A stretch of DNA of 64,000 nucleotides from contig JAFAOS010000191.1 of NCBI GenBank assembly GCA_019247515.1, positions 1 to 64,000 of the forward strand. Reading direction: 5' to 3'. Below the pieces are notes generated by a model. That model worked only from the letters and a program-made list of their open reading frames with translations. It had not been told where the DNA came from and did no database searches. The position numbers and the translations under genes were made by a program. Origin of the DNA: Chloroflexota bacterium. GTDB lineage: Bacteria; Chloroflexota; UBA6077; CF-72. Shown in pieces: positions 28,278 to 37,176 of the stretch. How positions within the stretch are numbered: the stretch's first letter is position 1; each line of letters opens with the position of its first letter.

Positions 28278-29459
28278 GTGATCCTGCACGCCGATCTCGA
28301 TGCCTTTTATGCTTCTGTCGAGCAGCGGGATGACGCTCGGCTGCGGGGGCGGCCGGTGATTGTCGGGGCGGGGGTGGTGCTCTCGGCGAGCTATGAGGCG
28401 CGCGCCTTTGGCGTGTATACGCCCATGGGCGTCAGCAAGGCGCTGCTGCTGTGTCCCGACGCGGTCGTCCTCCACCCGCGCTTCACGGCTTACTCGGAGG
28501 CCAGCAAGCGCGTCTTCGAGATCTTCGACAACACGACGCCGCTGGTCGAAGGGCTGTCCATTGACGAGGCGTTCCTCGACGTCCACGGGCTCGAGCAGTT
28601 GTCGGGGACGTCCACCGAGATCGCCATCAAGCTGCGCCACGACGTGCGCGAGCAGGTGGGGCTGCCGATCACCGTCGGCGTCGCGCGCACCAAGCATCTG
28701 GCCAAGGTCGCCAGCGGCGTGGCCAAACCGGATGGGCTGCTGGTAGTTCCTCCTGACGACGAGCTTGGCTTCTTACACCCGCTGGCCGTCGAGCACCTGT
28801 GGGGCGTGGGACCGGTCACCGCCCGCAAGCTGCACCAGCGCGGCATCACGCGCGTGGGCCAGCTGGCCGAGCTCGGCGAGGACGGGCTGGTGGCCATTCT
28901 GGGACGCGCCGCCGGTCGACACCTGCACGCGCTGGCTCACAACCAGGACCCTCGGCCGGTGCACGTCCGGCGCCGCCGGCACTCGATCGGCTCGCAGCAC
29001 GCCACGGGGCTGTGTCGCCTGCCGTCCGACCCCGCCGAGCTGGACGCCACGCTCGTCGGACTGGTCGACCGCGTCACGCGTCGGGTGCGGGCGGCGCGCC
29101 GGGTGGGACGCACGGTTGTGCTGCGCATGCGCTTTGGCGACTACACGCGCGCGACGCGGTCGCAGACCCTGGTGATGGCCACCAACGAGACGCAGACCAT
29201 CCTGCGTGCCCTGCGCGGGCTAGTGGTCTCGGCCATGCCCCTCATCCAGCGCGAGGGGTTGACCATGCTCGGCATCACGGTCAGCAACCTGGAAAACGAC
29301 GACGCGGTGCAACTGCCACTGCCGTTCGAGCGCCGGCCGCCGCGCGCGGTCGATCGCGTCGTGGACCAGGTGCGCGAACGATTCGGCGTGAAGGCGCTCA
29401 CGCGCGCCTCGCAGCTCGGGCGCAGCGACGGGCTGGAGGTGCCGTTGCTGTCCGATTAG
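28278..29459 (+). CDS. dinB: DNA polymerase IV (Y-family translesion polymerase)
   Basis: DinB copies damaged templates with low fidelity. The 393-residue protein starts at GTG 28278 with ILHADLDAFYASVEQRDD, carrying the first metal-binding Asp. It has SYEARAFGV near residue 40, the catalytic LSIDEAFLDV near 98, a thumb with two HhH motifs (LWGVGPVTARKL and so on), and a little-finger domain to about 350. The C-terminal QLPLPF near residue 347 fits a beta-clamp-binding motif. The upstream LexA box makes it part of the SOS response. Its stop overlaps by 4 nt the stop of the convergent FmdB-like gene. Confidence 0.95.
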   Translation: MILHADLDAFYASVEQRDDARLRGRPVIVGAGVVLSASYEARAFGVYTPMGVSKALLLCPDAVVLHPRFTAYSEASKRVFEIFDNTTPLVEGLSIDEAFLDVHGLEQLSGTSTEIAIKLRHDVREQVGLPITVGVARTKHLAKVASGVAKPDGLLVVPPDDELGFLHPLAVEHLWGVGPVTARKLHQRGITRVGQLAELGEDGLVAILGRAAGRHLHALAHNQDPRPVHVRRRRHSIGSQHATGLCRLPSDPAELDATLVGLVDRVTRRVRAARRVGRTVVLRMRFGDYTRATRSQTLVMATNETQTILRALRGLVVSAMPLIQREGLTMLGITVSNLENDDAVQLPLPFERRPPRAVDRVVDQVRERFGVKALTRASQLGRSDGLEVPLLSD

Positions 29460-29815
29460 TCCGTCTTGGAGGAGGTCGATGCGGTGCTCGAGCTGGTGCT
29501 GGTGCTCGAGTCCTTGGAGTCCTTGCTCGCGGTGCTCGACGCGTCCTTCGCGCTGCCGGCCGACTCTTTCGAGGCGGTGCTGCCGTCCGACGCCGAAGTC
29601 GACGTCGAGCCATTCGACGACGACGAGCTCGAGGAGGACGAGCGCGAGTCGGTGATATACCAGCCGCTGCCTTTGAACACGATGCCGACAGGATGAATGA
29701 CCTTCCGCAACGCGCCACCGCACTGCTCACAGGTCGTGAGCGGCGCATCGGAAAAGCTCTGACGCTTCTCTATCGTCTCGCTACAGGCGGTGCAGGTATA
29801 GGTGTAGGTCGGCAC
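29456..29815 (-). CDS. FmdB-type zinc-ribbon protein with Ser/Thr-rich tail
   Basis: A 119-residue protein. Residues 1-55 form an FmdB/CxxC zinc ribbon: CTACSE and CEQCGG provide four Cys, followed by VIHPVGIVFKGSGWY, typical of the family. The remaining 60 or so residues are almost only Ser, Thr, Lys, Asp and Ala (a run of nine Ser, then SK and ST repeats), probably disordered. FmdB proteins are described as putative regulators with no proven general function. The convergent 4-bp overlap with dinB means the tail-encoding end is antisense to the dinB end. Confidence 0.85.
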   Translation of the reverse strand: MPTYTYTCTACSETIEKRQSFSDAPLTTCEQCGGALRKVIHPVGIVFKGSGWYITDSRSSSSSSSSSNGSTSTSASDGSTASKESAGSAKDASSTASKDSKDSSTSTSSSTASTSSKTD

Positions 29816-29878
29816 GCTGGTCTCAAGGGCTCCGAGGTGGAGTGTAGCCAGTTAACCGTTTGAATCGCATAAGAGCGC

Positions 29879-30796
29879 TCACGCGGATAAGTCGAACGGC
29901 TGGCCCCGGCCGTTGGCGCGCGCCCAGTTGAAGCCCCACGTTGCGACGAACAGGTCCTGTACGGTGCCGCCTTCGAGGCGATAGATGACGCGCTCGTGGT
30001 CCGAGCCACGCGGGCGCACCCCGTCGACGATGACCGCGCCGAGCGGAACGGACGCCTGCGAGCTGAACTCCGGGATGTCGGCAACCAGCCGCGCGCCGGC
30101 GGTTAGCTCGGGTGGATACTGGTTGTGGGCCATCGAGACGACCAGCGCGCCGGGTGCGACCCAGTCGGCCTCCAGCAGCGGCGTGCGCTCGTCGAAGTGG
30201 CCAGGGGCGCACAGATCGACGATGTCGGCGCCGCGGATCGCCTCTTCGGCCGAGGCCACGCCGACCACCGGCCGGTCATGCCTGAGCGTCATCTCGCGCG
30301 CAAAGGCCTCACGATGCTCGCGAGTTGGGCTGAACACGCGGATCTCTTGGATCGACGGCACGGCCGCGAGCAGCGCGCCCACTTGCGGGGCGGCTTGCCA
30401 GCCGGAGCCGAGCAACCCCACGCTGTGGGCGCGGGACGGGGCGAGGTGGCGCGCCGCCACACCCGCCGTGGCGCCGACCCGCAGCGAGTTCAGCACGCCG
30501 TAATCCATCAGCGCCAGCAGCGCGCGCGTTTCGCCATCGAATAAAAGGAAAGCGCGTGTGTGCGGCGGATTGCCGAAGACGCGCATGCCGCTGAGCAGGC
30601 CGTCGCCCGCCAGCAGGCTGAGCCGGATGCCCTCGAACTCACCAGGCCGACGATCGACCAGTCGACCCTGGCGGACCTCGCCTCTCTGGTGAGCAACGAG
30701 CGCCCCTTCGACGGCCTGCAGCGCATCCTGCATGTGGGCGGGCTCGTCGCGCAGGGGGCGCAGGTCACTCGCCGTCAGCAGCAGCGCCCGCGGCAT
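29879..30796 (-). CDS. Ornithine cyclodeaminase/mu-crystallin family protein
   Basis: A 305-residue NAD(P)-binding protein of the OCD/mu-crystallin family, whose members include ornithine cyclodeaminase, imine reductases and alanine dehydrogenases. Visible features are GEFEGIRLSLLAG, the substrate-side segment TRALLALMDYGVLNSLRVGATAGVAAR (residues 90-115), the Rossmann motif VGLLGSGWQA near 126, and IRGADIVDLCAPG near 188. The substrate cannot be told from sequence. It lies 3 bp below the isochorismatase-like gene, so they form one operon; a role in nitrogen or imine metabolism is only a guess. Confidence 0.8.
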   Translation of the reverse strand: MPRALLLTASDLRPLRDEPAHMQDALQAVEGALVAHQRGEVRQGRLVDRRPGEFEGIRLSLLAGDGLLSGMRVFGNPPHTRAFLLFDGETRALLALMDYGVLNSLRVGATAGVAARHLAPSRAHSVGLLGSGWQAAPQVGALLAAVPSIQEIRVFSPTREHREAFAREMTLRHDRPVVGVASAEEAIRGADIVDLCAPGHFDERTPLLEADWVAPGALVVSMAHNQYPPELTAGARLVADIPEFSSQASVPLGAVIVDGVRPRGSDHERVIYRLEGGTVQDLFVATWGFNWARANGRGQPFDLSA

Positions 30797-30799
30797 GGG

Positions 30800-31417
30800 T
30801 TACTGGAAGGTGATCATATCCGTCTTGCTGAGGGTGGTCGCCGACTTGTGCAGCGGCTCGTTGTTGGCGTTGGCGTTCAGTTGGGTGAGCAACTGGTAGC
30901 GTCCGATGGCCACGTCGGCGTCGGTCGCGGCTGAGGTGCCATCGTCGGCGACGACCACCGTATACGTGCGCAGGTTGCCGCCGACGGCGGTGTAGAGCAC
31001 CGAGCCGTTCTCGCGCCAGCCGACCAGCACCAGGTTCGAGATGTTCCTGGCGCGGAGCATTTCGTCGAGGGCGGTGTCGAAGAAACGGTCCTGACCGAGG
31101 CCGGCGAAGACGGGGTCGCCTTGCTGTGGGGCGACGTCTGGCAGGATGGGCGGCGAGGTGGCGGGCGTGCTGTAGATGACGTAGACGCCCCGGGCGCGCG
31201 CATCTGAGAGCAGGTTGGCGACGCGGGGGACGAATTCCAGGCAGTTGGGCTGCGGACTGCAGGTCTGGGTGGTGATGTCCAGGACGAGGACGGCCGTATC
31301 GGCGTGGTCCAGGGTAACCGGCACGGGCGCGGGCACCGCCGGCACCTGCTGGGCGAGCGCTGGGGTGGCGGCTATTAGCACAAGACCCGTCACGGCAAGC
31401 AGGGATTTGAGCAGCAT
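30800..31417 (-). CDS. Exported isochorismatase-like protein lacking the catalytic cysteine
   Basis: A 205-residue cysteine-hydrolase-superfamily protein. I start it at the ATG at 31417, which begins a signal peptide (MLLKSLLAVTGLVLIAATPALA, cleavage near A22); a longer frame upstream is unsupported. The Asp of the catalytic triad is D47 (AVLVLDIT). The nucleophile Cys position, normally CVxxTA, reads S139 (ENGSVLYTAV). So it may be a non-enzymatic member or use different chemistry. An exported isochorismatase-fold protein is itself unusual. It is the first gene of an operon with the OCD-like gene. Confidence 0.75.
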   Translation of the reverse strand: MLLKSLLAVTGLVLIAATPALAQQVPAVPAPVPVTLDHADTAVLVLDITTQTCSPQPNCLEFVPRVANLLSDARARGVYVIYSTPATSPPILPDVAPQQGDPVFAGLGQDRFFDTALDEMLRARNISNLVLVGWRENGSVLYTAVGGNLRTYTVVVADDGTSAATDADVAIGRYQLLTQLNANANNEPLHKSATTLSKTDMITFQ

Positions 31418-31529
31418 CCCGCCAGGTAAGCGTGCTGCGCGGACGCCGTCAAAAAAAGTGGCGATGCCACTTATTTCCAAAACCGCTGCGCGTTGCGGCA
31501 AGCTATTTGCAGAGGTCCTTCAAAGTCCC

Positions 31530-31991
31530 GTGCCTACACAGATCACCGTCAACACCGTGGCCCACACGGTCAATGCCTCTGACGACACTCCGCTGCTGTA
31601 CGTCCTGCGCAACGATCTGGGTCTCAGCGGACCGCGCTTTGGCTGCGGCCTTTCGCAGTGCGGCGCGTGCACGGTCCTGATCAATGGTCAGGCCACCCGC
31701 TCGTGCGTCTATCCGCTGTCGCGCGTCGGCGACCAGCAGGTCACCACCCTCGAAGGTCTCGGCACGCCCGACGCGCCGCATCCGCTGCAAACCGCCTTCC
31801 TGCTCGAGCAGGCGGGCGAGTGCGCCTACTGCATGAACGGCATGATCATGGTCTCCGCGGCGCTGCTGTCGAGCAATCCGAGCCCGTCCGAAGACGACAT
31901 CAAGCAGGCGCTGAACGGCAATCTGTGCCGCTGCGGGTCGCACCCGCGCATCGTGCGCGCCGTCCAGCGCGCGGCGGGGGCATCGGCATGA
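31530..31991 (+). CDS. Molybdenum hydroxylase [2Fe-2S] small subunit
   Basis: A 153-residue electron-transfer subunit. The N-terminal plant-ferredoxin-type cluster is GCGLSQCGACTVLINGQATRSC, and the second cluster is formed by CAYC and CRCG in the C-terminal helical domain, as in CoxS/XdhC/IorA proteins. I favour the GTG at 31530 (PTQITVNTVAHTV); an in-frame ATG further upstream would add an atypical N-terminus. AGAGG lies about 14 nt before the GTG. Its stop overlaps the ATG of the large subunit (ATGA), so the two are translationally coupled. Confidence 0.9.
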   Translation: MPTQITVNTVAHTVNASDDTPLLYVLRNDLGLSGPRFGCGLSQCGACTVLINGQATRSCVYPLSRVGDQQVTTLEGLGTPDAPHPLQTAFLLEQAGECAYCMNGMIMVSAALLSSNPSPSEDDIKQALNGNLCRCGSHPRIVRAVQRAAGASA

Positions 31992-34288
31992 ACCGCACAC
32001 CACGCGGAATCACTCGACGGGGCTTCATCGGTGGCTCCGGCGCGCTGGTCATCAGTTTCTCCCTCCTCAGCCAGCTACGACCCGTCGTTGCCGATGCGCA
32101 GACCAATCCGGTGCCCCAGGGCGGCGAGGGCGCGCCCAGCGCCGGGACTGGCTCCAACGGCAGCATCGACTCCAAGCAGGTCGACTCCTGGCTGTCGGTC
32201 GGCCAGGATGGCGCGGTGACGATCTACAGCGGCCGCGTCGAGCTGGGGACCGGCACGCGTACGGCTCTGGCGCAGATTGCCGCCGACGAGCTGTATGTGC
32301 CCTTCGAGAGCATCACCATGGTCCAGGGCGACACCGCCCGGGCGCCCGACGAGGGCTATACCGCGGGCAGCAAGACCATCCAGGTCGGCGGCGTAAACGT
32401 CCGCAACGCGGCGGCAACTGCCCGCCAGGCGCTGATGGAGATGGCCGCCGCCCAGTTCGGGGTAGGCCAGGAAAGTCTCTCGATCGCCAACGGGGCGATC
32501 ACCGTCACCGGCAACCCGTCGCAGAGCGTGACCTACGGTCAGCTGATCGGCGGTCAGAAGCTCAACCGCGCGGTCGCCCAGCAGCCGCCGCTGAAGGATC
32601 CATCGCAGTACACGGTGGTCGGCCAGTCGATCTCTCGCCTGGACCTGCCGCCCAAGATGTACGGTCAGCCGGCGTACGTCTCGGACCTGCGCGTGCCCGG
32701 CATGCTGCACGGTCGGACGGTGCACCCGGTCGCCATTGGCGCAACCGTGGCCGACGTCGACGAAAGCTCGGTAGCCAACTCGCCAGACCTGGTGCAGGTG
32801 GTGCGCAACGGCAACTTCGTGGGCGTGGTGGCCAGCAGCGAGTGGGGTGCCATCCAGGCCGCTCGGAATCTGAAGGTGAGCTGGACGACCGGCGACAGCC
32901 TGCCAGACCAGGCGCACCTCTCCGACTGGCTTCGCCAGCAGCCCACCAGCGACAAGCAGCCGGTCAACACGGGTGACGTCGACGCTGCACTCGCCAGCGC
33001 GGGGCAAACGATTGAGGCCACCTACACGCAGCCGTACCAGGACCACGCGTCGATCGGCCCGTCGTGCGCGGTCGCCGATGTCCAGGGCAGCCAGGCGACG
33101 ATTTACTCCAGCACGCAAGGCGTTTATCCATTGCGCGGCGCGATCGCGCAGCTTCTCGGACTGGACGCGAACAACGTCCACGTGGTGCACATGGAAGGCG
33201 CCGGCTGTTACGGACACAACGGCTTCGACGACGCCGCTGGCGAGGCCGCGCTGCTGTCACAGGCCGTCGGTCAACCGGTGCGCCTGCAGTGGATGCGGCA
33301 GGACGAGCACGTCTGGGAGCCGCACGGGCCGGCCATGGTGGTCGACGTCCGTGGTGCCGTCGACGCGCAGGGCAAGGTGAGCGCCTGGGACTACCAGGTG
33401 TGGACGCCAACGCACAGTACTCGCCCGGGTGGCTACGCGGCCAACCTGTTGCCAGGCATGCTGGTGACACCGCCGCCACCCGCCGCGGACAACGGGTTCG
33501 GCGGCGGCGATCGCAACGCGCCCACCAACTACACGTTTGCCAACAACCGGGTGACCGTGCACTGGCTGAGCAACTCGCCGATCCGCGTCTCGGCGCTGCG
33601 CAGCCTGGGCGCGATGGCCAACACCTTCGCGAACGAGTCCTTCATGGATGAGCTCGCGTACCAGGCGGGCATCGATCCCGTGCAGTTTCGACTGAACCAC
33701 CTGGACGATCCGCGAGCCATCGCCGTCATCCAGGCCGCCGCCAATCAGATCGGCTGGCAGCCGCACACCTCGGCCGGATCGACGGGGCGTGGGCAGGGCT
33801 TCGCGTACGCGCGCTACGAGAACACTGAGACGTACGTGGCGACGGCGGTGGACGTGTCGGTCGACGCCTCGAATGGACACATCACGCTGAACCACATCGT
33901 GGTGGCGCACGATTGCGGGCTGATCATCAATCCAGATGGCTTGCGCAATCAGATCGAAGGCAACGTCATCCAGTCGGCGAGTCGGGCGATCCTCGAACAG
34001 GTCAACTTCGATGCGCAGAAGATCAACAGCGTCGACTGGCGGACGTATCCGATCCTGCGCTTCGAGGACATCCCGCAGATCGACGTGCTGCTGCTCAACC
34101 ATCCCGATCAGCCCGCCTGGGGCGCGGGTGAGATCACCACGCTGACGCCCCCACCCGCGATTGCCAACGCGATCTACCACGCCACTGGCCAGCGGCTGCG
34201 CGGCGTGCCGCTGAATCCATCGCAGGGCGCGGCGCGGCAGGGCGGCGAGGGCGGAGGCGACTCCGATCGCGGCGGGCGAGGCGGCTGA
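31988..34288 (+). CDS. Tat-exported molybdenum hydroxylase large subunit (isoquinoline oxidoreductase-like)
   Basis: A 766-residue molybdopterin-binding subunit. It starts at ATG 31988 with a twin-arginine signal (ITRRGFIGGSGALVISF), so it should be exported folded, carrying the small subunit with it. The family features are the LGTGTRTALAQIAADEL segment, the PYQDHASIGPSCAVADV region, GAGCYGHNGFDDAAGEAALL, LRSLGAMANTFANESFMDEL, and the catalytic Glu E715 in GAGEITTL. It ends in a Gly/Arg-rich tail. The two-subunit, Tat-exported form resembles isoquinoline 1-oxidoreductase and periplasmic aldehyde oxidoreductases that pass electrons to cytochromes. Substrate unknown. Confidence 0.9.
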   Translation: MNRTPRGITRRGFIGGSGALVISFSLLSQLRPVVADAQTNPVPQGGEGAPSAGTGSNGSIDSKQVDSWLSVGQDGAVTIYSGRVELGTGTRTALAQIAADELYVPFESITMVQGDTARAPDEGYTAGSKTIQVGGVNVRNAAATARQALMEMAAAQFGVGQESLSIANGAITVTGNPSQSVTYGQLIGGQKLNRAVAQQPPLKDPSQYTVVGQSISRLDLPPKMYGQPAYVSDLRVPGMLHGRTVHPVAIGATVADVDESSVANSPDLVQVVRNGNFVGVVASSEWGAIQAARNLKVSWTTGDSLPDQAHLSDWLRQQPTSDKQPVNTGDVDAALASAGQTIEATYTQPYQDHASIGPSCAVADVQGSQATIYSSTQGVYPLRGAIAQLLGLDANNVHVVHMEGAGCYGHNGFDDAAGEAALLSQAVGQPVRLQWMRQDEHVWEPHGPAMVVDVRGAVDAQGKVSAWDYQVWTPTHSTRPGGYAANLLPGMLVTPPPPAADNGFGGGDRNAPTNYTFANNRVTVHWLSNSPIRVSALRSLGAMANTFANESFMDELAYQAGIDPVQFRLNHLDDPRAIAVIQAAANQIGWQPHTSAGSTGRGQGFAYARYENTETYVATAVDVSVDASNGHITLNHIVVAHDCGLIINPDGLRNQIEGNVIQSASRAILEQVNFDAQKINSVDWRTYPILRFEDIPQIDVLLLNHPDQPAWGAGEITTLTPPPAIANAIYHATGQRLRGVPLNPSQGAARQGGEGGGDSDRGGRGG

Positions 34289-34294
34289 CCCCGG

Positions 34295-34300
34295 TACGAT
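34295..34300 (+). promoter_or_regulatory. Candidate -10 element (TACGAT)
   Basis: TACGAT ends 9 nt before the phosphatase GTG at 34310, matching the leaderless layout common in this window. Confidence 0.35.
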
Positions 34301-34309
34301 CTTCTCATC

Positions 34310-35008
34310 GTGAACAGCCCAACGCTCTTGGGCAGCATCCGCAACTTCGCCTGGGTCGAGCCAGGCGTGGTCGCCCGCGGTGAGCAGCCCGCGCTGGAAA
34401 CTGCAACCTTCGAGGCGCTGCGCGACGCCGGCGTAACGGCGATCGTCTCGCTGCGACCCGATCGCGAGCCGCCTTCGCCGAACTCGCGTCGTCCCTGGCC
34501 GGAGTACCACGTGGAAGACGAGCAAGCGCTCGCGCATGCCACCGGGCTGCGCTTCCGCAACCTGCCGATTACGGATTTTTCGGCGCCCGCACCCGACCGC
34601 GTCGCCGCGGCGCTGAGGATCGTCGACGCGCTCGTCGGCGAGCAGCCGGGCGTGTACATCCACTGTCGGGCGGGCGCCGGCCGCGCCGGAGTGATCAGTG
34701 GCGCCTGGGCTGTGACACGCGGCCAGTCCGGCGACGCGGCCGCCGAGAGTTACCTCCACTTCATGGAACACATCGCGGCAGCCCTGAACCTGAGCGACGA
34801 TGAGTGGGCGCGCTTCGCGCGGCGTGTTGGACAGCCGTACGTGTGGTGGGCGTTGCGTGAGATCGTCGACGCGCTCGGGAGCCCGGTGACGCGCGATCCG
34901 CCGCGGCTCCTGCCAGCCGAACGACCTATCGAGGCCGCTGCCAACGACTGGGAAGGTGGCTACCGCGTGGCGTTGCAGCCGTGGCGCAGAAACGGACATC
35001 GCGCATGA
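34310..35008 (+). CDS. Dual-specificity/tyrosine phosphatase-like protein
   Basis: A 232-residue protein with the cysteine-phosphatase signature HCRAGAGRAG: nucleophile C119 and phosphate-binding R125. An upstream Asp in FRNLPITDFSAP fits the general-acid loop. The N-terminal FAWVEPGVVARGEQP resembles bacterial dual-specificity and phosphoinositide-like phosphatases. It is probably cytoplasmic; the substrate could be a phosphoprotein or small phosphate ester. The GTG start lacks a Shine-Dalgarno. Its stop overlaps the ATG of the MetE-like gene (ATGA), which ties it to a metabolic operon rather than to a kinase. Confidence 0.8.
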   Translation: MNSPTLLGSIRNFAWVEPGVVARGEQPALETATFEALRDAGVTAIVSLRPDREPPSPNSRRPWPEYHVEDEQALAHATGLRFRNLPITDFSAPAPDRVAAALRIVDALVGEQPGVYIHCRAGAGRAGVISGAWAVTRGQSGDAAAESYLHFMEHIAAALNLSDDEWARFARRVGQPYVWWALREIVDALGSPVTRDPPRLLPAERPIEAAANDWEGGYRVALQPWRRNGHRA

Positions 35009-36144
35009 AACGCAGCACTGACCGCATTCTCACCACCCACGTGGGCAGCCTGGCCCGTCCCCACCCGCTGCTGGAGCTCATGCGCTCCAGGGTCGAAGGC
35101 CAGCCGTACGACGCGGCCGAGTTCGAGCGCCGGGCGCGCGAGGCGGTGAAGGACGTCGTGCAGCAGCAGGCCGCCGCGGGCATCGACGTCGTCTCCGACG
35201 GCGAGCAGAGCAAGGCCGGCTTCCTGGGCTACATTTCGGACCGACTCAGTGGTCTGGAGGTGGACACTGTCGGCGTCCCGGATCGTCAGGTCGCCAGGGA
35301 AGAGCTCGAGCAGTTCGGGGAGTATTACGCCGAGTACCTCGGCGGCAAAGCGCAGACGATGGTCCGCAACCCGCCCCTGGTGTGCACCGGGCCAATCACG
35401 TACACCGGGCGCGACGTCCTGCAGACGGACATCCAGAATCTGAAGGCCGCGCTGGCCACCGTCGACGTGGAGGAGGCCTTCATGCCCGCGCTGGCGCCGC
35501 GGATCGTCGGCCGCAACGAGTACTACACGTCCGGGCGGGACTTCCTGGAAGCGACCGCGCGCGCCATGCACGACGAGTACGCCGCCATCGTCGAGGCGGG
35601 CCTGATCGTCCAGATCGACGATCCATGGCTTACCGCCCTGTATTACCAGGACCCGGAGCACCTCGGTCCCGAGGAACACATCGAGATGCTCAATCTGGCC
35701 GTCGAAGGCATTCCGCCCGAGCGCATCCGCTACCACACCTGCTACGGGATCAACGAGGGGCCGCGCATCCACGACGTGCCGCTGCTGGACCTGGTGCCCC
35801 TCCTGTTCCGGATTCGGGCGGGCGCTATCTCGTTCGAGGCCGCCAATCCGCGACACCTGCACGAGTGGCACGTCTGGGAAAGCGTGAAGCTGCCCGAGGA
35901 CAAGCTGCTGATTCCGGGCATGATTTCGCACGCGTACAACATCGTCGAGCATCCGGAGTTGATTGCCGACTTCCTGGTGATCTACGCGGGACTGGTGGGT
36001 CGCGAACGGATCATCGCCGGCGCGGACTGCGGGTTTTCGTCGACGGCTACCTTCTCGCCCGAAGTCAATCCCAAGGTGGTGTGGGCCAAGTTTCGAGCGC
36101 TGGCCGAAGGCGCGCGGCTGGCGTCCGAGCGGCTGTGGCGGTGA
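35005..36144 (+). CDS. MetE/EaCoMT-family zinc methyl- or alkyl-transferase (copy 2)
   Basis: A 379-residue paralogue of the protein at 3337-4458. I use the ATG at 35005, which overlaps the phosphatase stop and yields the same RSTDRIL N-terminus as copy 1; a GTG 24 nt upstream is possible. The zinc ligands are recognisable as H-x-C (YHTCYG), the Glu in FEAANPRHLHEW, and the Cys in GADCGF. Compared with copy 1 the central loops differ, so substrates probably differ. It heads a run ending in a flavin monooxygenase and a metallo-hydrolase. As with copy 1, both a core methionine-synthase role and an epoxyalkane:thiol transferase role are possible. Confidence 0.8.
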   Translation: MKRSTDRILTTHVGSLARPHPLLELMRSRVEGQPYDAAEFERRAREAVKDVVQQQAAAGIDVVSDGEQSKAGFLGYISDRLSGLEVDTVGVPDRQVAREELEQFGEYYAEYLGGKAQTMVRNPPLVCTGPITYTGRDVLQTDIQNLKAALATVDVEEAFMPALAPRIVGRNEYYTSGRDFLEATARAMHDEYAAIVEAGLIVQIDDPWLTALYYQDPEHLGPEEHIEMLNLAVEGIPPERIRYHTCYGINEGPRIHDVPLLDLVPLLFRIRAGAISFEAANPRHLHEWHVWESVKLPEDKLLIPGMISHAYNIVEHPELIADFLVIYAGLVGRERIIAGADCGFSSTATFSPEVNPKVVWAKFRALAEGARLASERLWR

Positions 36145-36153
36145 AGTCCAGCG

Positions 36154-36159
36154 TAAGAT
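36154..36159 (+). promoter_or_regulatory. Candidate -10 element (TAAGAT), leaderless spacing
   Basis: TAAGAT ends 6 nt before the ATG at 36166, so the PEP-synthase-like gene may have its own leaderless promoter in addition to readthrough. Confidence 0.35.
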
Positions 36160-36165
36160 GAGCTG

Positions 36166-37176
36166 ATGGCGAGTGATCCGCACATCCTGTGGCTCGCCGA
36201 GTGCACGAGCGACCGCGAGCCTTGGGTGGGAGGCAAAGCGTCGGGATTGGGAGCGCTGCTGCGGGCCGGGCTGCAGGTGCCGCCCGGGTTTGCGATCACG
36301 ACGTCGGCGTACCGCGAGCACGTCGCACACAATCGCCTCGCGGGCGAGTTGGAGCGGCTGCTGGCCGACTGTCAGACGTTCGCAGCCCAGCAGCGTGGCG
36401 CGGAGGAGATCCGCGGCCTGTTCGAGGCCAGCCGGCCGACGCCGGCGCTGGCGGACGCCATACTCGCCGCGTACGCCGAACTCGGAGCGGGGCGATCGCC
36501 CGAGCCGCTGCCGGTGGCGGTGCGCTCCAGCGCCACCGGCGAGGACTCGGCCACGGCTTCGTTCGCCGGCCAACAGGATACCTACCTGTGGATCCTCGGC
36601 GGCGACGAGGTCCTCCGCCACGTCGTGCGCTGCTGGGCCAGCCTGTTCAGCGCACAGGCGATCGCGTACCGCCAGCAACTCCACACGCCGGTCGACGACC
36701 TGGCCATGGGCGTCGTCGTCCAGCGGATGGTGCCGTCAGAAGCCGCCGGCGTCATGCTGACGCTCGATCCTATTACCGGTGACAGGTCCGGCATCTTCAT
36801 CGAAGCCGCCTTCGGCTTGGGCGCGGCGGTCGTCAACGGCGAGGTGGACCCTGACAGGTTCGTGATCGGCAAAGAGCCGCTCACCATCCGCTCGCGCACG
36901 ATTGGCGTCAAGTCCGTGGCGTATCGGTTCGACCCGGCCGCCCAGGGCACGCGCCGCGAGGAGATTCAGGCCCACCTCCAGGCGCAGCCGTGCATGAGCG
37001 ACGCGGAGGTCCTCCAGATTGCCACCCTGGGCAAGCGCATGGAGCACGCCATGGGTCGCCCCCAGGACATCGAGTGGGCCATCGGTCCAGGAGTCGACGG
37101 CCAGCGACAGGTCTACCTGCTGCAGGCGCGGCCGGAAACCGTCTGGAGTCAGAAGTCATCACCCCTGAGGGCATGA
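36166..37176 (+). CDS. Stand-alone PEP/pyruvate-binding (PPDK N-terminal) domain protein
   Basis: A 336-residue protein matching only the ATP-grasp N-terminal domain of phosphoenolpyruvate synthase and pyruvate phosphate dikinase. Key parts are GGKASGLGALLRAGLQVPPGFAITT (residues 22-46), VAVRSSATGEDSATASFAGQQDTYL near 117, and the C-terminal DIEWAIG...VYLLQARPET. It lacks the phosphohistidine and PEP-binding domains, so it cannot be a complete PEP synthase. Split versions occur in phenylphosphate synthase and in other ATP-dependent dikinase-like systems. Its partner is not visible in the window. The stop overlaps the flavin monooxygenase start (ATGA), suggesting work on the same pathway. Confidence 0.8.
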   Translation: MASDPHILWLAECTSDREPWVGGKASGLGALLRAGLQVPPGFAITTSAYREHVAHNRLAGELERLLADCQTFAAQQRGAEEIRGLFEASRPTPALADAILAAYAELGAGRSPEPLPVAVRSSATGEDSATASFAGQQDTYLWILGGDEVLRHVVRCWASLFSAQAIAYRQQLHTPVDDLAMGVVVQRMVPSEAAGVMLTLDPITGDRSGIFIEAAFGLGAAVVNGEVDPDRFVIGKEPLTIRSRTIGVKSVAYRFDPAAQGTRREEIQAHLQAQPCMSDAEVLQIATLGKRMEHAMGRPQDIEWAIGPGVDGQRQVYLLQARPETVWSQKSSPLRA

